Source: Dysidea avara
Lineage: Eukaryota; Porifera; Demospongiae; Dictyoceratida; Dysideidae
Length of the DNA stretch: 64,000 nucleotides
Reading direction: 5' to 3'
NCBI RefSeq assembly: GCF_963678975.1
Contig: NC_089280.1
Location: 34,668,008 to 34,732,007 of the forward strand
Shown: positions 57,316 through 64,000 of the stretch, piece after piece
Layout: each line of letters opens with the position of its first letter
How positions within the stretch are numbered: the stretch's first letter is position 1
Made by a program: the position numbers and the translations under genes
The notes under the pieces: generated by a model
What the model was told of the DNA's origin: nothing
Seen by the model: only the letters and a program-made list of their open reading frames with translations
The model's database searches: none

Positions 57316-59600
57316 ATGTGTGATTGTTCTATTAGGGTGACTGCTGTATTAGAGTATCTCAAGCTTTTTGTGAAGGGGTGGCTGGTGCCAGACTAGGTGT
57401 GGCCTACAATTAGTAGCACACGCATACATGATCATGTGATCTGGGGATCATTAGTCGTACCGCGGTAAGTGCAACACATCTCAAGCTAAGAGTGTAGTCA
57501 AGAGACAAATAATTAACACAAGGTGAAGCTGATCACGATCATGAGTACTACGTGTATATCATACAGTATGATAATTAGTCTTGCTTGGCCAGACCACTTT
57601 TTCTCCCACAGTGCTTATCAATTAGAAAGTGCCTGCTCTACTGACCCTTTTTAGAAGATACTTAGTAAAAATTAGTTACAAACGTTTAGAGTTGAAATCC
57701 TTAAAGACTACACAATTTTGCATGAGTGTTGGTGACATACCCCTTGAACAAACAGACTACAGGGTACAACCACTAATAAACTACATAACTACAATCACTT
57801 TACATGCTACTACAACTACAAGGAGGGGAATACAATTAAAGGAAAAGGAGATTGTCATCAATATCAATGTCCTGAAGTGCCCAATACCTCAAAATCATTC
57901 TGGCTTTGTTCAACCATACAGTAGGTTTTAGAGGCACAGTACTACACTCCTCTAAGATCTATGATTTATAACGCAACAGAAAGTTGCTGAAGCATGGGAG
58001 TATGCCAGGGCCTAGCTGTAAACTGAAGACAAAAAAGGTATTGGTTTGATTTGATTTATTGTTTTAGCTCCTTGCAATCAGCTAAGCTGTTCTTCCTTAC
58101 AGGAGTGGTAACAACACTTATAGTCACAAAATACAAAACAAGACATTGCTATATAAGGTAACTACCTGCTGACAACAGCTGCCCTCCACCAACTATATTT
58201 ATAACTACATATGTGGCTTGCTACACTGCTTCTCTGAATACTGTGACTGTTCTATTAGAGTTTCTTGATCTTGACTGCTCTATTAGAGTATCTTGATCTT
58301 GACTGCATGATTCCCCGGGGTTACATACCATTTTATACATGTTGTACGTTTTAACTCTATAACAATTTACTACAGTTACAATCCAACTAGTTTTAATTTT
58401 CTTTCTTACAGTCCACTATATATAATAGTATACTATATATAATAGTATACTATAATAGTATACTATATATAATAGTATACTAAATATAATAGTATACTAT
58501 ATATAATAGTATACTATATATAATAGTATACTATATATAATAGTATACTATATATAATAGTATACTATATATAATAGTATACTAAATATAATAGTATACT
58601 ATATATAATAGTATACTAAATATAATAGTATACTATATATAATAGTATACTATATATAATAGTATACTATAAATAATAGTATACTATATATAATAGTATA
58701 CTATTTATAATAGTATACTATATATAATAGTATACTACATATAATAGTATACTATATATAATAGTATACTACATATAATAGTATATACTATATATAATAG
58801 TATATTATATATAATAGTATACTATATAGTAATAGTATATTATATATAATAGTATACTATATACAATAGTATATTATCATAGCTATACGTAGTTCTTATT
58901 TTTACATTTTGTCCCTTCAGCTCACTATTAATTATTCCAGCTTCATTTCTCTAAAATTGCTTCCAGTGTTAATCTTGGCACACACATACTATACATATCA
59001 AGTTTCCCTGGGTAGAATCCTCACAAGTTAGCCAGAAATTCCTGCAGTTTTCTGGCACTTTGTCGCACAAGCCCTCTCTTTGCTTTAACTGTTTGGACAA
59101 TCATGGCAATATACAGCACAAAATGTACCTACTTCAAACACTAGGTGTACCCCCGGTCTCAGGTTATGCTATTTGTAAAAATTATCCACTGCTAGGAACC
59201 TATGCAAAAATATTTTAAGTAAAGTGAAATGGCTAGAGGCCTAAAGTGCTAAATAGCAAAGGTAGTGACAGCCCTCGAGCTTGGATGTACATATCAGACA
59301 CCCCAAAAGTCAATCCCACAATCGAAAGTTCCTGGCGTGTGTTGAAACATAATGATGTAGGAATAACATTCTGAGAGCTATTTGCCCACGCAATGGAAAC
59401 CACAATCGATCATCAGATGCTAGTGTATCATTTTATGGGGTGAGTGATCTGTAGTTCTTTCACCTATCAGGTAAGTGTGCCCTGATCACTCATACCACAA
59501 CTGTATTGGGATTTTCTGATGTATACACCCTTACCCCTCAGGGTTCATGTGTATATATCAGCAAAATTCCTCACAGCAGTGGCATAACTATTACATATGT
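57316..59600. repeat. Local duplication, left copy (interrupted by AT satellite)
   Basis: 57,316-58,310 and 59,305-59,600 match 61,920-62,905 and 62,920-63,610 in the same orientation and order (for example GCCAGACTAGG, AGTGTTGGTGACATACCCCTTG, CTGACAACAGCTG versus CTGACT, and ATCATCAGATGCTAGTGTAT). 58,311-59,304, including the AT satellite, is present only here. Open frames (57,629-57,931 and 62,178-62,435) are shared but match no family I know. Confidence 0.88.
58415..58875. repeat. 17-bp AT satellite, about 27 copies
   Basis: Unit ACTATATATAATAGTAT repeated in tandem with sparse substitutions (ACTAAATATAATAGTAT, ACTACATATAATAGTAT). The unit is nearly self-complementary (ATACTAT and ATAGTAT arms), so the array can extrude cruciforms. 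Confidence 0.95.
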
Positions 59601-61919
59601 AACACCTGGTGAAGGGATCTAGATACTTTGGCACCTTATTTAATGACAGGATTATGTAAGTGTCCACATTAACAGGTTCCTGTGTACAATGCTATAATAT
59701 TTAGTGCAGAAACTGACTTGGAAAATCAGGACTTCACTCATGACACTAGTAGTTGGTACAGGTGTACTTTAATAAAATTCTTTCTAGCAGTTTTGTGTGC
59801 TGCAGAACATTGTGCAGTATTGCATAGAGCTAAGCTATACCCACGTTTCTAGTTTTTCACAGGCACATGCTGGTAACGTTGTCTAGATTGTTGGTGGAAG
59901 AATCATGGAGGAAAATAGGTCAGTGTTTGTGTGTGTGTGTAACAACTTCTAACTGTCCATGTCACATAAAGAATGAAGTTCAGGTGGTGTTCACATGTTT
60001 TCCTTTGAGACACAATACAATTTTCTAAGCCCACGACTGATATAAATAATAGTGCACTGTGTGATGGTTAAAATATTTCACATGGAACTGTAGAAAAATC
60101 AAATGGAGGCTCAATAAATATTTGGTTCTATATATTTCATTTATGTTTTATGATGGTTTGAGGAAAAACACTGCCATTATATATGAAGATATAATGAGTA
60201 GTATGCAACATGTCATTTGTGACCGTCTCAGCAAAAACCAGTCTAGTTTGCATGTGTATTGAGAAAAATGAAATTTTAAAAAGTGGTGAAATTATGCGTG
60301 TTTAAAAAGAAATTTTTATGCAAGATATAATCGAGCTGTTACTCAGGAAAGGAAATTTTAAATCGATTAAACCATCTTATTCACCTACTCATGGGGAGTT
60401 CGAAAATCTTTGTTTTGTTTCTGAAGCCCCCATAGCACGTGTGTTTGTTTACAATGCGGTAGATGTAAACAAAATCATTGCCATTTCTTCAACAAAACCA
60501 CCTTCATACACCTATGCACAAGTGACTGTAGGGCTAAAACTATACCTTGGCTGATCTGCCAATCCATGGTGAACACTGTAAGCCAAATCCCAACTTTGTA
60601 GACTAATCCAAATGAAAATTATGACTGGTAATGTAAGCTCCTGTAATTTATTTTTAGTATAGTCACTTACAAATCAATTTCCTAGCTTTTCCTACTTTCT
60701 AGCACTGTAATTCCAAATTTACTCACCATAATCGACTGAAATTTTGATGAATCATTCCTTGGACTATGCAGATATGCTGAGAAAATAAAAAGAAATTCAT
60801 AAGTTGTGTAAACTAGATGGGTTTTCGCTGAGACGGTCACATATGCAATGTGTAATTATTTATAGTAGCTGCTTGTAACGGTGTGTGTTTATTGTAAAAG
60901 TATATTAGACTTCCACAATGATGACATGTGGCAGTGACCAGTTCATCACTAACAGAAAACAACTACAAACAATTGTCCATACTGTAGACATGAAAAACAC
61001 CTTTCTTTAGAATACTTTACAGGATCTTGCCTTATGTACCAATTCATGTGAGCTTATCCTACCCCCTGGTCTCCAGTGTGTTGTGCTAGTCCTGTGGATT
61101 ATGTACTGACTCCTTGTCTCCTTATAGTGGTTGCTCTTTTAACAAGAGGGTTTGTGTGTTCTCTAAGATATTATTAGTGGTCCATGGTGTGTACATACTG
61201 CATGAATATTGAATTTCACAAGTATGTAACTTCTATCCCTCTCACCTGATCACAGATGCAGTGATGGTAGAGGATGTGCAGAGAGTAACATTGACCATGT
61301 TGGAAGACAACCTGTGTTAGGGTACCTCATGTGATCAGTTAGATACAACAGATGAAGGAATAGAAGTAGCCGACCAATAAAGGACATCTTACCAGGAGTA
61401 GATTACTGTTCTCAAGATGATAGCCGCAGCAAATCAGATTTTTGTAATTTCAATATTACACATCAATCAGCTGCAATGCAGTTGGTAATTTTTTATCATC
61501 ACCATATATGGTATAGTAACAGGGAGTCAGTTTTGATATTGACATCACAGACATGTAACCTCCTGAAGGACTCTTTAAATTCCAATACCTCAGCTATGCT
61601 TATACACCACAATGGCACCAAAGTGTTTAACTTATTTAAATTGAGAATAACAGAGAAGCAACTTTGAAAGTGGATAACTGGAGCAGTAGCAAAAGTCAGA
61701 CAAAACAGATATAGTGGCCTCAAGCCTGGAATTCTAGAAATCATATAGTAGAACTCTTGCTCCAAAATTATAATAAATTACATTTTGGTCCCAACAGTTC
61801 TGGCTCAAAAATTATGTGATACCCCTGAAAGAGATAAACATCTTCATAAATCCTGAAGTGTCCATTATGAAAACAATTTCCATACTTTTATACATTGAGT
61901 GTTATTTAGATCATTTGGC
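59601..61919. other. Intergenic, no supported gene
   Basis: No exon chain or known element was found. A frame at 60,318-60,554 (78 residues, MQDIIELLLRKG start) shows no domain I recognise. A frame at 61,499-61,765 (minus) is likewise unassigned. The stretch separates the two local duplicates. Confidence 0.5.
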
Positions 61920-63610
61920 ATTGGCAAGGTGACTGCTGTATTAGAGTATCTCAAGTTTTTTGCAAAGGGGCGGGCGGCACCAGACTAGGCATGGCCTACA
62001 ATTAGTAGCACACATATATGTGATCATGTGATCTGGGTATCATGTGGTGAGTGTAACATGTAACACATCACAAGCTAAGAGTGTATATAGTCGAGAGATA
62101 AATAATTAGCACAAGGTAAAGCTGATCACGATCATGAGTACCACATGTATATCATACAGTATGATAATTAGTCTTGCTTGGCCAGACCACTTTTCTCCCA
62201 TGGTGCTTACCAAATAGAAAGTGCCTGTGCTCTACTGACCCTTTTTGAAGATATTTTAGTAAAAATTAGTTACAAACGTTTAGAGTTGAAATTCTTAAAG
62301 ACTACACAATTTTGCATGAGTGTTGGTGACATACCCCTTGAACAAACAGACTACAGGGTACAACCACTAATAAACTACACAACTACAATCACTTTACATG
62401 CTACTACAAGGAGGGGAATACAACTAAAGGAATAGGAGATTGTCATCAATATCAATGTCCTGAAGTGCCCAATACCTCAAAATCATTCTGGCTTTGTTCA
62501 ACCATAGATTTTAGAGGCACAGCACTACAAATCTATAGTTCAACCACAACACAACAGAAAGTTGCTGAAGTTACATAGCCATACTTTTGGTAATGCAAGG
62601 GCCTAGCTGTAAGCTGAAGACAAAAAAGGTATTAATTTGATTTATTGTTTTAGCTCCTTGCAATTGGCTAAGCTGTTCTTCCTTACAGGAGTGGTAACAA
62701 CACTTATAGTCACAAAATACAAAACAAGACATAGCTATATAAGGTAACTACCTGCTGACTCCACCAACTATATTTATAACTACATGCATAGCTTGCTATA
62801 CTGCTTCTCCGAATACTGTGACTGCTCTATTAGGCCATCTTGATCTTGACTGCTCTATTTGAGTATCTTGATTTTGTCTTCTATTAGACTATCTTTATCT
62901 TGACTGCTCTATTTCTCAATCCCACAATCGAAAGTTCCTGGCATGTGTTATAGTGTTGGGCGATATATCGATATTATATCGTATCGTTTGATTTTTTGCT
63001 GATATCGAAAAGTATCGATATATTTTTAAGAATCCGATATTTCGATACGATACATCACGTGATCTGAATTTACTGTATTTTAGCTTATTTAATTGTTAAT
63101 TGTAGCTTTCCATTACCTTCAGCAATTTTCAAATCACTATTACTCTTGTGTATGTGGGCGGGGAATCTCCATTGTGTATAGCTATAGCTACCTACTATCA
63201 AATTATGTAAGAAGACTGGCAATTTACATGAACAAATAATGTTACAATATCGTATCGAAAAGTATCAATATCGGTCAATTTTAGTCAATATCGTATCGAT
63301 ATCGTATCGTTCTGAAAATCTTGATATCGCCCATCACTAATGTGTTAAAACATGACATTCTGAGAGCTATTTGCCCACGCAATGGAAACCGCAATCGATC
63401 ATCAGATGCTAGTGTATAAAACAAATGAGGTAAGTAATCTGTAGTTCTTTCACCTATCAGGTGAGTGTGCCCTGAGTGATATATATATATCACTTATACC
63501 ACAACTGTCACGGTATCAGGATTTTCTGATATATACAACCCTAACCCTAACCCCCTTACTCCTCAGGGTTCGTGTGTATATATCAGCAAAATCCCTCACA
63601 GCTGTGGTAT
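61920..63610. repeat. Local duplication, right copy (interrupted by hAT MITE)
   Basis: Counterpart of 57,316-59,600. It carries a MITE at 62,951-63,339 that is absent from the left copy, and lacks the AT satellite. Beyond 63,610 the sequence (TTTTAGTTAGTATTAGTT-type low complexity) shows no gene. Confidence 0.88.
62951..63339. mobile_element. 389-bp hAT-type MITE with 8-bp target duplication
   Basis: Ends TAGTGTTGGGCGATAT and ATATCGCCCATCACTA (one mismatch as inverted repeats), flanked by ATGTGTTA at 62,943-62,950 and 63,340-63,347. Internal sequence is rich in ATCGATA/TATCGAT words on both sides. The left duplicate has the unoccupied site GCGTGTGTTGAAAC near 59,335. The 8-bp duplication points to hAT. 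Confidence 0.92.
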
Positions 63611-64000
63611 AACTTAGTGTTGTTTTAGTACAGCAAATTCATTTTGGTCTAGTTCTAGTACTCCAATTCTGTCATAGTTTTAGTTAGTATTAGTTCTGGT
63701 ACCCCATATTTCTGTAATTTAGTTAGTATTAGTTTCATTTTAGTAGTGATTCCGGGAGAATTTTAAAATTAATGGAAATAATTTTTATTTAGCATAGCCT
63801 TGTGTAGTACTCCCTGAGGATCTCATAAACACTTAGTTTTTAAAAATCCATTATAGGATGGTGGAGTTATAAGCAATTTTGTCCTTTAAAATAGGCAAAA
63901 TTTTCTCCATATCTTTCCATTGAAAAAAGTCCCAAAAATGGCACAATTGAACAAATGCTTATAACTGAGCTTTGCACTAACATTTTGAACTTCTTTTTTC

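Noticed and set aside
60318..60554. 78-residue frame as a small gene
   Set aside because: No recognised domain, and length is within chance for this base composition; kept only as a note in the intergenic entry.
63538..63560. Telomere-like CCCTAACCCTAACCCC
   Set aside because: Only about two to three units inside a duplicated non-terminal sequence; no sign of a chromosome end.
1..64000. CRISPR arrays, operons, bacterial promoters or tRNA/rRNA genes
   Set aside because: Spliced genes and repeats are eukaryotic; no cloverleaf or rRNA core was recognised by eye, and the tandem repeats lack a repeat-spacer pattern.

Overview
The window is animal nuclear DNA, most likely from a sponge (demosponge). 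It is AT-rich, its genes are split by many short introns with GT-AG ends, and it is crowded with small DNA transposons. The best clue to the host is a DEATH-NACHT-LRR receptor at the right, of a type expanded in demosponges. The species was not determined.

Region 1 (1-11,095, minus strand) holds the first 15 coding exons of a WDR24-like gene, a subunit of the GATOR2 complex that acts on mTORC1. Its 3' end lies off the left edge. Its introns carry foldback MITEs, long CA repeats and a decayed coding fragment. An SR splicing factor gene of SRSF3 type (11,184-12,062, minus) follows 88 bp upstream of it. Head-to-head with the SR gene, across a 91-bp promoter with two CACGTG boxes, starts a 13-exon coiled-coil gene resembling LEKR1 (12,154-28,306, plus).

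Region 2 (about 29,126-43,838) is a second, direct copy of about 10,703-28,655. In copy B the WDR24 part is a dead 5' fragment, the SR gene is still open, and the LEKR1-like gene is a pseudogene with stops and a lost middle. A BEL/Pao LTR retrotransposon (30,850-37,024) has inserted into copy B, and copy A preserves the unoccupied site. Conversely, copy A has a 395-bp MITE whose unoccupied site is preserved in copy B. Both copies share an older pogo-like DNA transposon with a decayed transposase and an unidentified opposite-strand reading frame.

Region 3 (43,840-48,476) has no gene I can support. Region 4 (48,477-51,332, minus) is an apparently intact three-exon NLR gene of 900 codons. Region 5 (51,333-64,000) has no supported gene. 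It holds MITEs, a 17-bp AT satellite, and a second local duplication (57,316-59,600 versus 61,920-63,610), one copy of which was hit by a hAT-type MITE. A short motif with the core CTCTA-N-TAGAG recurs at more than twenty places across the window and is not explained by any single element.

All exon models were built by eye from splice sites and reading phase. Family names come from recall of family motifs, not from a database search.
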